Counted from the stretch's first letter, positions 42,047-51,034 are shown. The stretch is 64,000 bases of DNA from GCA-2733415 sp965178655 (GCA_965178655.1 OZ238266.1:806001-870000), one strand, 5' to 3'. The notes: generated by a model from the sequence alone, not told the origin. Translations and numbers: made by a program.

Positions 42047-43543
42047 TTATGACAATGTTAGTTTTACCATTATATATCCTACTCCACCTAAAACAATAGT
42101 ATATGGCAGTGCCATTTTCACCATTTTACCATAAGATAGGTTTATTAATGGTGCCAATGATGAGGTTAACAAAAACAGAAATGCTGCTTGTCCGTTTGGT
42201 GTAGCAACACTAGGCAGGTTTGTACCTGTGTTAATTGCAATGGCAAGTTTTTCGTAATGTGCTCTGGTAATAGTACCACTTTCAAAGGCTTGTTGTACCT
42301 CTCCAATATAAACAGTTGCAACAAATACATTATCGCTTATTGCAGACAATGCACCATTAGCCAAGTAGAATAATCCTGGTTGAGAAGCAGGGTCTTGCTG
42401 TAATGCCCATGCTATAATTGGGCTAAACAAGTGCTGGTCATGAATCATTGCTACAACTACAAAGAAAACTACTAATAATGCTGTAAACGGTAAAGCCTCT
42501 TCAAAGGCATGTCCTAAGGCATGCTCATCTGTAATTCCCATAAATGCTGTTTGCACTATTATTAATGCTAATCCTATAAAGCCTACTGGAGCAATATGTA
42601 ATGCTAGGCCTATAATAAGTAAAATTGCTGACACGCCTTGTACCCACAATGCATACTTTGCTTTATTAGAACGCTTAGCGTCTTGCTCATTAGTATATCC
42701 TTCAATAATTTTACTAGCAATTTCTGGCATTTCAGCACCAAAACCAAATATTTTTGTACGCTCTAGAACAACAGTAGTTAACAAGCCACATATTAAAACT
42801 GGTATGGTTACATCTTTCATTTGCATGAAAAACTCAATAAAATCCCAGCCTAAGCGCTCTCCTATTAATAAATTTTGAGGTTCACCAACAATTGTACAAA
42901 CACCCCCTAAGGCAGTACCTACTACACCGTGCATTATTAAAGACCTTAAGAAACTTCTAAATTGTTCTAAAGCCTCTCCACTTAGTTCATCTTTATCTAA
43001 AATGCCATCTTTATTATAATCTTCGCCACTAGAATGTATTTTGTGGTACACCCCATAAAACCCAACAGCTACACTAATTAGTACTGCAGTAACCGTTAGT
43101 GCATCTAAAAATGCTGATAATACTGCTGATATAAACACAAACAATACCGATAGTAATATTTTTGATTTTACACGTGTAAATACTTTACTAAAGATAAACA
43201 TTAGTAATGGTTTCATGAAATAAATTCCTGCTACCATAAATACTAGTAACAGAATAACTTCTAGGTTTTGACTCACCTCATGGTAAGCATTTTTTGGAGA
43301 AGTTAAGCCTAATGCTATTATCTGAATAGCCAACAACCCTCCTGATTGCAATGGATAACATTTTAATGCCATTGCTAGGGTAAAAATAAACTCTCCTATA
43401 AACAACCATGATATTATGGTGTGTGCGGTATGTGTTTCCATTACGGTTGGCAACCCAAAATAAAGCACTACATTCATCACTAAAAATGAAATCATGGTCA
43501 TTTTATACCACTTTGGACTGTTCCCTAAAAAATTTTTAAACAT
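42047..43543 (-). CDS. nhaB: Sodium/proton antiporter NhaB, with an EF-hand-like loop
   Basis: This 498-residue polytopic protein of the ion transporter superfamily exchanges Na+ for H+. Family hallmarks include FLDALTVTAVLISV, LRSLIMHGVVGTALGGVCTIVGEPQNLLIGERLGW and AINTGTNLPSVATPNGQAAFLF. Between helices, residues 171-190 form a hydrophilic loop with D175-x-N-x-D-G-x-L-D-x-x-E186, matching the EF-hand calcium loop at every ligand position. The length is close to the usual about 500. The Glu/Leu-type dehydrogenase gene lies 27 bp upstream, so co-transcription is possible. Confidence 0.95.
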   Translation of the reverse strand: MFKNFLGNSPKWYKMTMISFLVMNVVLYFGLPTVMETHTAHTIISWLFIGEFIFTLAMALKCYPLQSGGLLAIQIIALGLTSPKNAYHEVSQNLEVILLLVFMVAGIYFMKPLLMFIFSKVFTRVKSKILLSVLFVFISAVLSAFLDALTVTAVLISVAVGFYGVYHKIHSSGEDYNKDGILDKDELSGEALEQFRSFLRSLIMHGVVGTALGGVCTIVGEPQNLLIGERLGWDFIEFFMQMKDVTIPVLICGLLTTVVLERTKIFGFGAEMPEIASKIIEGYTNEQDAKRSNKAKYALWVQGVSAILLIIGLALHIAPVGFIGLALIIVQTAFMGITDEHALGHAFEEALPFTALLVVFFVVVAMIHDQHLFSPIIAWALQQDPASQPGLFYLANGALSAISDNVFVATVYIGEVQQAFESGTITRAHYEKLAIAINTGTNLPSVATPNGQAAFLFLLTSSLAPLINLSYGKMVKMALPYTIVLGGVGYIMVKLTLS

Positions 43544-43570
43544 TGATTTTAATCTTAAATTTTAAATTAT

Positions 43571-44803
43571 TTATACTAATTGCGTTAATGCTATTTCAAA
43601 AGCAGTTTTACAAATTTCTTTTTTACTATTATTTTTTTCAAAAGTTTTTAATAACGCATTTTTTATAGTCATTGATGTGTCGTTAAAAATAGCTTCATCA
43701 TTCATTGGCTGTGCCACGCGAGCTTCCATTAAGTATGCAAATACACGTGCTATACCACAATTTGAAATAAAATCTGGCAACAGGCTCACTTGCTTATCAG
43801 TGTGCTCCATTATTGGTCCAAAGAAAATTTCTTTATCTGCAAAAGGCACATTTGCGCCTGGAGAAATAACTTCTAAACCAGTATCAATCATTTGTTGCAC
43901 CTGATTTTTAGACACCAATCTTGATGCTGCTGCTGGTACAAAAATTTCTGCTGGTAAAGCCCATATTTTATCATTAATTTCTTCAAAAGAGATCATCTTT
44001 TCTGAAACTAATTTATTACCGTCTTTCCCTAAAAACAGCTGTGTCATTTCTTGCATAGAAAAGCCTTCGTCGTTAATCACTCCTCCGTCTCTATCTATAA
44101 TACCTACTACTTTTGCACCTAACTGTGTTAAGTAATATGCTGCCGCAGAACCTACATTTCCAAATCCTTGTACAATAGCTTTTTTACCTGAAATATTACC
44201 GCCGTAAATATCATAATAATGCTTTACTGCTTGCGCAACACCGTATCCGGTTAACATATCTGCAACTGTATATTTTCTTGAAAGGTCTGGCGAGAAAATA
44301 TCATCTTCAATAACCTTAATTACACCTTGTCGTAATTGTCCAATACGGTTAATTTTTTCAGCCTCAGTAGGTCTAAAGTGTCCGTTAAATATCCCTTCTT
44401 GCGGGTGCCATACACCACAATTTTCAGTAATTGGAATAACGTCTTTATCGGCATCTACATTTAAATCGCCACCTGTTCCGTAATAATGCTTTAATAATGG
44501 AGTAACTGCTTTGTACCAACGTTCTAAAACCCCGCGTTTTCTTGGATCATTTGGGTCAAAATTAATTCCTGATTTTGCACCACCAATTGCTGGTCCAGAA
44601 ACAGTAAACTTAACCTCCATTGTTTTTGCTAAAGACAGTACTTCGTTCTTATTTAACCCTTTACGCATACGTGTTCCGCCTCCTGCAGCACCACCGCGTA
44701 ATGAATTTATCACCGTCCAACCTTCAGCGTCTGTTTCTTGGTCTTTCCAATGAAACACAATTTCTGGTTGTTTATCTTCGTATCGTTTAAGTAATTCTTT
44801 CAT
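43571..44803 (-). CDS. Glu/Leu/Phe/Val dehydrogenase family protein
   Basis: This 410-residue NAD(P)-dependent amino-acid dehydrogenase has a dimerisation/substrate domain with GGGTRMRKG and the catalytic-lysine segment GPAIGGAKSGINFDP, then YYGTGGDLNVDADKDV. The Rossmann domain has IVQGFGNVGSAAAYYL. The family interconverts an amino acid and its 2-oxo acid with ammonia. Glutamate or a branched-chain amino acid is possible, and the sequence alone does not decide. nhaB follows 27 bp downstream. Confidence 0.93.
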   Translation of the reverse strand: MKELLKRYEDKQPEIVFHWKDQETDAEGWTVINSLRGGAAGGGTRMRKGLNKNEVLSLAKTMEVKFTVSGPAIGGAKSGINFDPNDPRKRGVLERWYKAVTPLLKHYYGTGGDLNVDADKDVIPITENCGVWHPQEGIFNGHFRPTEAEKINRIGQLRQGVIKVIEDDIFSPDLSRKYTVADMLTGYGVAQAVKHYYDIYGGNISGKKAIVQGFGNVGSAAAYYLTQLGAKVVGIIDRDGGVINDEGFSMQEMTQLFLGKDGNKLVSEKMISFEEINDKIWALPAEIFVPAAASRLVSKNQVQQMIDTGLEVISPGANVPFADKEIFFGPIMEHTDKQVSLLPDFISNCGIARVFAYLMEARVAQPMNDEAIFNDTSMTIKNALLKTFEKNNSKKEICKTAFEIALTQLV

Positions 44804-44876
44804 TTTTTTCTTCTTTATATATGCTTTTTTTCAATAAAGTATCGAAAATAAATTTTGCCAAAGATAGCAAACTAAT

Positions 44877-45965
44877 TTAATTTTTATAGGTGAAAACAAC
44901 TCCTGAGGAATGATTTTTTTTAGCGCCTGTTACCGAGGCCAACACATTTATTTCTGCTCTTGACTTTAGCACGCCTAAAAACGCGAAAATTAAAGCCTCT
45001 TTAAACTCTATTAGCACCGAACTAGGAATAACTATTTTTGCTGGTGTATGGGCTTTAATTCGCGATAACAAGTAATTATTATAAACGCCTCCTCCGGTTA
45101 AAATTACATGATTGTTTTTATCTGAAAAATGAACTGACAGCTGTACTGCTACATGTTCTACAACTGTACACAATATATCTTTTACAGATAACACATAGGA
45201 ATCAATTAACGGAAAAACAATTGCATTAACCCATTCAAACCCTAGTGATTTTGGGGCTAACTTTTTATAAAAAGGAAGGCTATTTAACGCTTCAAACAAT
45301 GGCTTACATATTTTTCCTGAAGCAGCAATACTGCCCTTATCATCATAAGACAAACCTAATTGTTGGGCGTAATGATTGAGCACAATATTTACAGGGCAAA
45401 TATCATACGCTATTCGGCGGTTTTCTTTTTGCATAGAAATATTTGAAAACCCACCTAAATTAACACAATGTGTATATTCTGAAAACAATAATTGATCACC
45501 TATAGGCACTAATGGCGCGCCTTGTCCTCCGTAAGCAACATCTTGAACTCTAAAATCGCAAATTACCGTTTGCTTTATGAGTTTTGACAAACTTTCTAAG
45601 TTTCCTATCTGTAGGGTAATGCCTTTTTCTGGCTGATGCAAAATAGTATGTCCGTGAGAGCAAACTGCATCTATCTGTTTTATATTAAATTCAGAAATAA
45701 AATCATTAATTATTGTTGCTAAATATGTTGTGTATTCTGTATTGAGCAGCGAGAGTTCTTCTGAAGAAAATTGTACTGCAACACGCAAACAGTCTTCCCA
45801 TAATGAGGTGTACGGAACTGTTTTAGTTTGCAATATTTTATAATGCCAACTGTTCGCTTTTGTAAAGTTCACATATATTAAATCTACCCCATCTAAAGAG
45901 GTTCCTGACATTACTCCTATTACATTATACTCCAAATTGGTTGCTTTTAAATATATTTCACTCAC
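44877..45965 (-). CDS. anmK: Anhydro-N-acetylmuramic acid kinase
   Basis: This enzyme of about 362 residues recycles cell-wall 1,6-anhydro-MurNAc to MurNAc-6-phosphate. Signatures are NVIGVMSGTSLDGVDL at the start, SHGHTILHQP, FRVQDVAYGGQGAPLVPIGD, NLGGFSNIS and DICPVNIVLNHYAQ. The start is uncertain: no ATG precedes the conserved MSGTSLDG, so GTG at 45963-45965 (as listed) or TTG at 45933-45935 must be used. A TATATTTG box at 45965-45972 touches the GTG, which favours a start further in. Confidence 0.93.
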   Translation of the reverse strand: MSEIYLKATNLEYNVIGVMSGTSLDGVDLIYVNFTKANSWHYKILQTKTVPYTSLWEDCLRVAVQFSSEELSLLNTEYTTYLATIINDFISEFNIKQIDAVCSHGHTILHQPEKGITLQIGNLESLSKLIKQTVICDFRVQDVAYGGQGAPLVPIGDQLLFSEYTHCVNLGGFSNISMQKENRRIAYDICPVNIVLNHYAQQLGLSYDDKGSIAASGKICKPLFEALNSLPFYKKLAPKSLGFEWVNAIVFPLIDSYVLSVKDILCTVVEHVAVQLSVHFSDKNNHVILTGGGVYNNYLLSRIKAHTPAKIVIPSSVLIEFKEALIFAFLGVLKSRAEINVLASVTGAKKNHSSGVVFTYKN

Positions 45966-46042
45966 AAATATACATATAATTATATGGTTCTTTTACTAAA
46001 GAAAACCTTTAGTCAAGTATCGGATAATTAGTAATAAACGTG

Positions 46043-46050
46043 TATATTTG
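46043..46050 (+). promoter_or_regulatory. Probable -7 box (TATATTTG) of the acyl-CoA dehydrogenase gene
   Basis: TATATTTG matches TAnnTTTG, 34 bp upstream of the ATG at 46085. No convincing -33 element at the normal distance. Confidence 0.5.
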
Positions 46051-46084
46051 CGTTCTACTATTAAAAAAACAAACACATATAATA

Positions 46085-47227
46085 ATGGACTTTACCCTTA
46101 CAGAAGAGCATATCATGATTCGTGATGCTGCAAGAGATTTTGCACAAACAGAATTACTACCAGGTGTTATTGAAAGAGATAACAAACAAGAATTTCCGAA
46201 AGAACTCGTTACTAAAATGGGTGAGCTTGGGTTTTTAGGTATTATGGTAGATCCTAAATACGGCGGAAGTGGAATGGATGCTTTTTCTTATGTATTAATT
46301 ATGGAAGAGTTATCAAAAATTGATGCATCTGCTTCTGTTATGGTATCTGTAAACAACTCTTTAGTTTGTTACGGACTTGAAGCATACGGTACTGAAGCTC
46401 AAAAACAAAAATACTTAACAAAATTAGCTACGGGAGAATTTTTAGGCGCATTTTGTTTAAGCGAACCCGAAGCAGGATCTGATGCTACTTCTCAAGCAAC
46501 AACTGCAATTGACAAAGGAGATCATTATGTACTTAATGGTACAAAAAACTGGATTACCAACGGCGGACGCTCTGATGTATATTTAGTTATTGCACAAACC
46601 GATAGAGAAAAAGGACATAGAGGAATTAATGCTTTTATTGTTGAAAAAGGAATGGAAGGGTTTGATATTGGACCTAAAGAAGATAAATTAGGTATTAGAG
46701 GTTCTGATACACACACCTTACAGTTTAACGATGTAAAAGTACCTAAAGAAAATAGAATTGGTGAAGATGGCTTTGGATTTAAATTTGCTATGAAAACCTT
46801 ATCTGGCGGACGTATTGGTATTGCTTCTCAAGCACTAGGTATTGCTTCTGGAGCATATGAGTTAGCTTTAAAATACTCTAAAGAACGTAAAGCTTTTGGA
46901 ACAGAAATTTGTAACCATCAAGCTATTGCCTTTAAACTGGCAGATATGTATACTGAAATTGAGGCTGCTCGTCATTTAGTAATGAAGGCAGCGTGGGATA
47001 AAGACCAAGGGAACAACTTTGATATGTCTGGTGCTATGGCAAAGCTATACGCTTCTAAAGTAGCTATGGAACAAACTGTTGAAGCTGTACAAATTCACGG
47101 CGGAAATGGTTTTGTAAAAGAATACCACGTAGAGCGTTTAATGCGAGATGCAAAAATTACACAGATTTACGAAGGAACTTCTGAAATTCAAAAAATTGTA
47201 ATCTCAAGAGGTCTCTTGAGAGGTTAA
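46085..47227 (+). CDS. Acyl-CoA dehydrogenase
   Basis: This 380-residue FAD enzyme starts at the ATG at 46085 (MDFTLTEEHIMIRDAARDFA). It has FCLSEPEAGSDATS (FAD/substrate loop), NGTKNWITNGG, LSGGRIGIASQALGIA and KERKAFGTEICNHQAI. The catalytic glutamate lies in QIYEGTSEIQKIVISRGLL. It probably acts on short- or medium-chain acyl-CoA (a butyryl-CoA-like enzyme), passing electrons to EtfAB, encoded at 28-30 kb. Monocistronic; ends at a bidirectional terminator. Confidence 0.96.
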   Translation: MDFTLTEEHIMIRDAARDFAQTELLPGVIERDNKQEFPKELVTKMGELGFLGIMVDPKYGGSGMDAFSYVLIMEELSKIDASASVMVSVNNSLVCYGLEAYGTEAQKQKYLTKLATGEFLGAFCLSEPEAGSDATSQATTAIDKGDHYVLNGTKNWITNGGRSDVYLVIAQTDREKGHRGINAFIVEKGMEGFDIGPKEDKLGIRGSDTHTLQFNDVKVPKENRIGEDGFGFKFAMKTLSGGRIGIASQALGIASGAYELALKYSKERKAFGTEICNHQAIAFKLADMYTEIEAARHLVMKAAWDKDQGNNFDMSGAMAKLYASKVAMEQTVEAVQIHGGNGFVKEYHVERLMRDAKITQIYEGTSEIQKIVISRGLLRG

Positions 47228-47257
47228 TATTGTAACTATACAATATGTTATTTATAT

Positions 47258-47293
47258 AAAAAGTGCCGTTTGAAATTCAAACGGCACTTTTTA
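47258..47293. terminator. Bidirectional terminator between acyl-CoA dehydrogenase and the beta-barrel gene
   Basis: AAAAGTGCCGTTTGAA pairs almost without loop with its complement. It is flanked by A and T runs and lies between convergent genes. Confidence 0.88.
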
Positions 47294-47318
47294 TATATGA
47301 ATGATTTTTTATTTAAGG

Positions 47319-48284
47319 CTAATCCATATCAAATCGTACGCCTAGCGAAACATTATTTTGCTTTTCATTTGGGTTAGAAAACAAAGGGTTTAAATCATAC
47401 TTAGCATACAACCCTACACCTCCAAAAGAAAAATACCCACTAAGCCCATATACAAAATCGTTTGCATTAAAATCACTTTTATCTTTGTGCTTTTCCATAT
47501 CGCCATCTACCTCGTATTTTAATTTTTGACGTGTTCCAATGCGTAACCCCGCATACCCACCAAGTCCTATTTTAAGTTTTTTCTTAGTACTATACCTAAA
47601 ATAGTTTGCCTTTTCCTTTTTTGTTGATGGCCCAAACTCAAAATGTATTGGCATTACTAGATTTGTCATTCTTAGCTTTGATTTTTTTAAATCAAACTCA
47701 TGCACCTCTAAAGTTGTTATATTACCAGACTTTACAAAGTATTTATTGTCTTTTGGTTTTAAGTTATTATACTGTAACGACACACCGTACTTAACACGTA
47801 GCCAATTATGGTTTTTAAACACCCTAGTTCTCCAAGCAACTCCCATTTCAAAAAAACGAGAACCAGCTGCCTTATATTCAGAGTCATTTATAGATTGTCC
47901 TTTTTTTAAAGTGCTATTAAGCCCAAATGCAATTACAATATCAGAATAAGTTCGTCTATCTTTCTTAGGAGTATGTTTTTTATCTTTAAAAATAACATTT
48001 TCACCACCAATAGTTAATTTATATGATTTTTTAGCATTATTGTACAGCTTAGCCGCATAACGCAATGCTATCTTTTCTTTTTCTAAAGCAGCTGTTTCTA
48101 TTGATATTAGTCCCTCTTCTAGCGATTGATTTATTTCTGCAATTTCTTTTTTCATAAGCGCCTTTTGTTGCTCGACAAAAGTTGCTGCCTGAACAGAATC
48201 ATTTGGTTTATATTCTTGTGCTGACAACTGAGCGCCTAACAATACTATTGCTAAAACAATAATTTTCTTAATTACTTGTAACAT
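47319..48284 (-). CDS. Outer-membrane beta-barrel protein of a sigma-factor operon
   Basis: This 321-residue secreted protein has a signal peptide (residues 1-22, ending LGAQLSAQ). A helical, probably coiled-coil segment follows (about 30-85: VEQQKALMKKEIAEINQSLEE...). The C-terminal half consists of alternating amphipathic strands (WLRVKYGVSLQYNNL, GLYAKYDLNPLF) ending in VSLGVRFDMD, as in PorT/OmpA-like small barrels. No enzymatic motif is seen. It is the third gene after an ECF sigma factor and a membrane regulator, so it may be the effector or sensor of that system. Function unknown. Confidence 0.82.
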   Translation of the reverse strand: MLQVIKKIIVLAIVLLGAQLSAQEYKPNDSVQAATFVEQQKALMKKEIAEINQSLEEGLISIETAALEKEKIALRYAAKLYNNAKKSYKLTIGGENVIFKDKKHTPKKDRRTYSDIVIAFGLNSTLKKGQSINDSEYKAAGSRFFEMGVAWRTRVFKNHNWLRVKYGVSLQYNNLKPKDNKYFVKSGNITTLEVHEFDLKKSKLRMTNLVMPIHFEFGPSTKKEKANYFRYSTKKKLKIGLGGYAGLRIGTRQKLKYEVDGDMEKHKDKSDFNANDFVYGLSGYFSFGGVGLYAKYDLNPLFSNPNEKQNNVSLGVRFDMD

Positions 48285-48303
48285 TATACCCTTTTTTAAA
48301 TTA

Positions 48304-48954
48304 TTAATTATTTCTGTTTACTACTGTGGTTTTAGTTTTTTCAAACCCTTCTATTATTTTTTCAAAAACCGAAGACTTAAAAGATGCTTCCAACTCTCCT
48401 TCAACATCAGCCAGTAAAGCTTCGGCTTCAAGAGACAACTGCTTTTCTATTATTGCTTGGTCTTTAATTTTTTGCGATGCCATCAGTAATAAATTATCAA
48501 CCTCTATTGAGAGTGTTTCATTTATTACTTTTAATGATTGTCCATTGTTTTTTTCAACCTCAATTAATTGTTGAACAACAACGGTTTCTTGTAAGTTTTT
48601 AATTGGTGTTTCTATACGGTTTTGTTTTACAGGAATTATTTTAGCGACTTCTGGCAAAGGAGATTTTTTTATGTCTAAAATTTGTTTTGATTCCTTTTTT
48701 ACTTCAATTATATCCCGATTAAAAACCTTAGCTGTCTTAATAGAAGTGTCTACAGGGCTTGATCTATTGGTTAGTTGTGAAACCGTTATAAATAATACCA
48801 TCGAAGCTGCAATAGTATAAATAATATGATATCGTTTTTTAGTTGCCTTACCACCTAAACGCACATCTAATTTTTCCCAAGCTGTTTCGCCTGGAGTTAA
48901 TAGCCTTTGCTCTAAAGTTTCCTTAACTAATTTATCAAATTTATTTTGTTCCAT
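48304..48954 (-). CDS. Single-pass membrane protein, probable anti-sigma factor
   Basis: This 216-residue protein starts at the ATG 48952-48954 (MEQNKFDKLVKETLEQRLL). The N-terminal cytoplasmic part (1-43) contains LTPGETAWEKLDVRLGG. One helix (about residues 46-60, IIYTIAASMVLFITV) follows, then a charged periplasmic region with predicted coiled coil. The layout, and a 14-bp overlap with the ECF sigma gene, is that of Bacteroidota anti-sigma proteins, although no known zinc-binding (ZAS) motif is present. Function is inferred from the operon. Confidence 0.78.
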   Translation of the reverse strand: MEQNKFDKLVKETLEQRLLTPGETAWEKLDVRLGGKATKKRYHIIYTIAASMVLFITVSQLTNRSSPVDTSIKTAKVFNRDIIEVKKESKQILDIKKSPLPEVAKIIPVKQNRIETPIKNLQETVVVQQLIEVEKNNGQSLKVINETLSIEVDNLLLMASQKIKDQAIIEKQLSLEAEALLADVEGELEASFKSSVFEKIIEGFEKTKTTVVNRNN

Positions 48955-49513
48955 TTTCAATAAGTTTTAAATGCAAAATCTGTTCTTGTAATTTTTTACG
49001 TGCTTTAAATAATTGTGTTTTAGAAGTGTTCTCTGAAATTTGAAGTAAATTTGCTATTTCAGAGTGCTTATATCCTTCTATTGCAAACAATACAAATACC
49101 ATTTTATATCCTTTTGGTAATTGATCAATTAACAATTGTATTTCCGAAACATTGTAATGACTTTCAATTTCATTATCAGAAGCACTAGTAAAGGTTTCTA
49201 TCTTGTCTGTTAAAAACACATTCTTTTTAGACCTATGATATGAAATACACTCCCTAACCATTATCTTTCGCAACCATCCTTCAAGATTGCCTTCATTTTT
49301 AAACGACGATAATTTTTTAAAAGCCTTATAAAAACCCGTTATCATTACATCTTCAGCAATTCCTTTATCCTTTATATAGTATCTGCATATACTATTCATC
49401 TTAGGAGCATACTTATTGTATATCTTTTGCTGAGCCCTTCTAGAGTTCTTAATTGCCTTAGCCACGAGCTGATGCTCTGATGTATGTAATGGAATAACTT
49501 TCAATAATTTCAC
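48941..49513 (-). CDS. RNA polymerase ECF-type sigma factor
   Basis: This sigma-70-family factor of up to 190 residues has region 2 as RRAQQKIYNKYAPKMNSICRYYIKDKGIAEDVMITGFYKAFKKL and region 4 as LIDQLPKGYKMVFVLFAIEGYKHSEIANLL followed by SENTSKTQLFKARKKLQEQ. The listed start is GTG (49511-49513). A TTG three codons on, giving MKVIPLHTSEHQ, fits related proteins better. It is first in a three-gene operon with a putative anti-sigma and a beta-barrel protein. Its target promoters may include its own. Confidence 0.94.
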   Translation of the reverse strand: MKLLKVIPLHTSEHQLVAKAIKNSRRAQQKIYNKYAPKMNSICRYYIKDKGIAEDVMITGFYKAFKKLSSFKNEGNLEGWLRKIMVRECISYHRSKKNVFLTDKIETFTSASDNEIESHYNVSEIQLLIDQLPKGYKMVFVLFAIEGYKHSEIANLLQISENTSKTQLFKARKKLQEQILHLKLIENGTK

Positions 49514-49661
49514 TTTTGACTACTATCTATAAAGACGTTAAAATATTTAAAAAGGTTGCCTGGATTCTTAAAAAGTTTTTTTTAGAGGGTTTAAAATACA
49601 TTTTTATATCCTTTCGACACTTTTTTTAAAGCACATTTCTTTTAAAGTCTGTTTTTTTTAG

Positions 49662-49669
49662 TATATTTC
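49662..49669 (+). promoter_or_regulatory. Promoter box shared with the paralogous gene (TTTTTTAGTATATTTCGAC)
   Basis: The -7-like TATATTTC at 49662-49669 sits inside a 19-base block (49654-49672) identical to the block at 50342-50360. It lies 32 bp before the ATG at 49702. The final base differs from the common TAnnTTTG box. Confidence 0.55.
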
Positions 49670-49701
49670 GACCACAATCTAAACTTTAAATTAAATTTAT
49701 T

Positions 49702-50265
49702 ATGAAAAAAAGAATTTTATCACTTATTGCAATTACTGCTATTTTTGCAACTTCTTGTCAAGATAGATCAATCTTTACTGAGCCTGCAGACTTACCAGCT
49801 GTAATGGTGGAAGCTTGGGCAGACAACTTTGATGACGGAGATGTTTCTGACTGGACAATTACTGATGCAGATGCAGATGGACACGAATGGACTCCTGCAA
49901 GTGGAATGTTAGCCTCTTACTCTTGGAACGGTGGCGCATTAACACCTGACAACTGGGCAATTTCTCCAGCAATTGATTTATCTGGTTACGGAGACACTGC
50001 TGTTTTAACGTGGGAAGCTATGGCTGCAGATGCATCTTGGGACGATGAAAACTACACCGTATATGCAGCATCTACTATTGCAGGACTAGAATCTGGAATA
50101 AGCTTTAACGAAATCTTAGATGGCGTAAACGAACTATCTGCTAGAACAATGGATATTTCTTCTTTATCAGGAGGTACCGTTTATATTGGATTCAGACATC
50201 ATGATGTTTCTGATCAATATGTTATGGCAATTGACAATGTAGTTGTTACTGCTGAAGAATTATAG
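49702..50265 (+). CDS. Choice-of-anchor-J-like lipoprotein (paralogue 1)
   Basis: This 187-residue exported protein has a lipoprotein signal (MKKRILSLIAITAIFATSC, lipid cysteine C19). The mature part is one beta-sandwich domain of the cleaved-adhesin/choice-of-anchor-J type: NFDDGDVSDWTITDADADGHEW, LTPDNWAISPAIDLSGYGD and VYIGFRHHDVSDQYVMAIDNVVV. There is no type IX sorting tail, so it is probably lipid-anchored. The family is often in surface or secreted proteins; no ligand is known. It is adjacent to a close paralogue and to an ECF sigma gene on the other strand. Confidence 0.87.
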   Translation: MKKRILSLIAITAIFATSCQDRSIFTEPADLPAVMVEAWADNFDDGDVSDWTITDADADGHEWTPASGMLASYSWNGGALTPDNWAISPAIDLSGYGDTAVLTWEAMAADASWDDENYTVYAASTIAGLESGISFNEILDGVNELSARTMDISSLSGGTVYIGFRHHDVSDQYVMAIDNVVVTAEEL

Positions 50266-50290
50266 TACACTATACTTAAGAATATAAAAG

Positions 50291-50318
50291 AGACTGCTTT
50301 AAAGCAGTCTTTTTTTTT
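50291..50318 (+). terminator. Intrinsic terminator after lipoprotein paralogue 1
   Basis: AGACTGCTTT pairs with AAAGCAGTCT, followed by a run of T. Confidence 0.9.
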
Positions 50319-50349
50319 ACATAACATGCTATGTTTATATATTTTTTAG

Positions 50350-50357
50350 TATATTTC
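50350..50357 (+). promoter_or_regulatory. Promoter box of lipoprotein paralogue 2
   Basis: TATATTTC lies in the same 19-base block (50342-50360) as the box before the first paralogue, 41 bp upstream of the ATG at 50399. It implies that each gene is independently transcribed by the same factor. Confidence 0.55.
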
Positions 50358-50398
50358 GACTTCAAATTTTTTAACTAAAACCTAAAACTCAAATTATT

Positions 50399-51016
50399 AT
50401 GAAAAAAATTATGTTATCTTTAGTTGCAATGACTGCTGTCTTTGCAACATCTTGTGGAAGTGATGATGATAATGCAGGAGGAACAACACCTGTCTTACCT
50501 ATTGAAGAAGCTGTAGTATGGTCTGATGACTTTAACGATGAAGATGTTTCTGACTGGTCACTTGTTGATAGTGACGGAGATGGAAACAACTGGGTTGTTG
50601 GAACATTAACTGATTCTGGATTAGGATCTGGAGACGTTACTGTTGCGCGTTCTTTTTCTTACGACAACAATTCTGGAGCATTAACTCCTGACAATTGGAT
50701 GATTTCTCCAGCAATTGACTTAACGAACGCAAACCAAGTGGCTACCTTAAACTGGAAAGTTGCTGCTGTTGATGCAAGTTGGGATGTTGAAAACTATACT
50801 GTATACGTAGCTGCTTCAAGTTCTGTTGCTGATTTACAAAATGGATTAAGTTTTAACGAAGCTTCTTTAGATGGTGTAAATACTTTAACTGACAGAACTA
50901 TGGATATTTCTTCTTTAGTAGGAAGTACAGTTTATGTTGGATTTAGACACCATGGTGTTACTGACCAATTTAGTATGGAATTAGATGACGTATCAGTTAG
51001 CGCTGGTATTGAGTAA
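50399..51016 (+). CDS. Choice-of-anchor-J-like lipoprotein (paralogue 2)
   Basis: This 205-residue lipoprotein has its lipid cysteine in TAVFATSCGSDDDNAGG, followed by a flexible acidic linker. The single domain repeats the pattern of its neighbour: DDFNDEDVSDWSLVDSDGDGNNW, LTPDNWMISPAIDLTNANQ, VYVGFRHHGVTDQFSMELDDVSV. The two differ mainly by a short insertion after the first strand and a longer linker, which points to a tandem duplication. Function unknown; substrates are plausibly extracellular polymers or surface partners. Confidence 0.87.
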   Translation: MKKIMLSLVAMTAVFATSCGSDDDNAGGTTPVLPIEEAVVWSDDFNDEDVSDWSLVDSDGDGNNWVVGTLTDSGLGSGDVTVARSFSYDNNSGALTPDNWMISPAIDLTNANQVATLNWKVAAVDASWDVENYTVYVAASSSVADLQNGLSFNEASLDGVNTLTDRTMDISSLVGSTVYVGFRHHGVTDQFSMELDDVSVSAGIE

Positions 51017-51034
51017 TCTACTATAAATAAAAGT

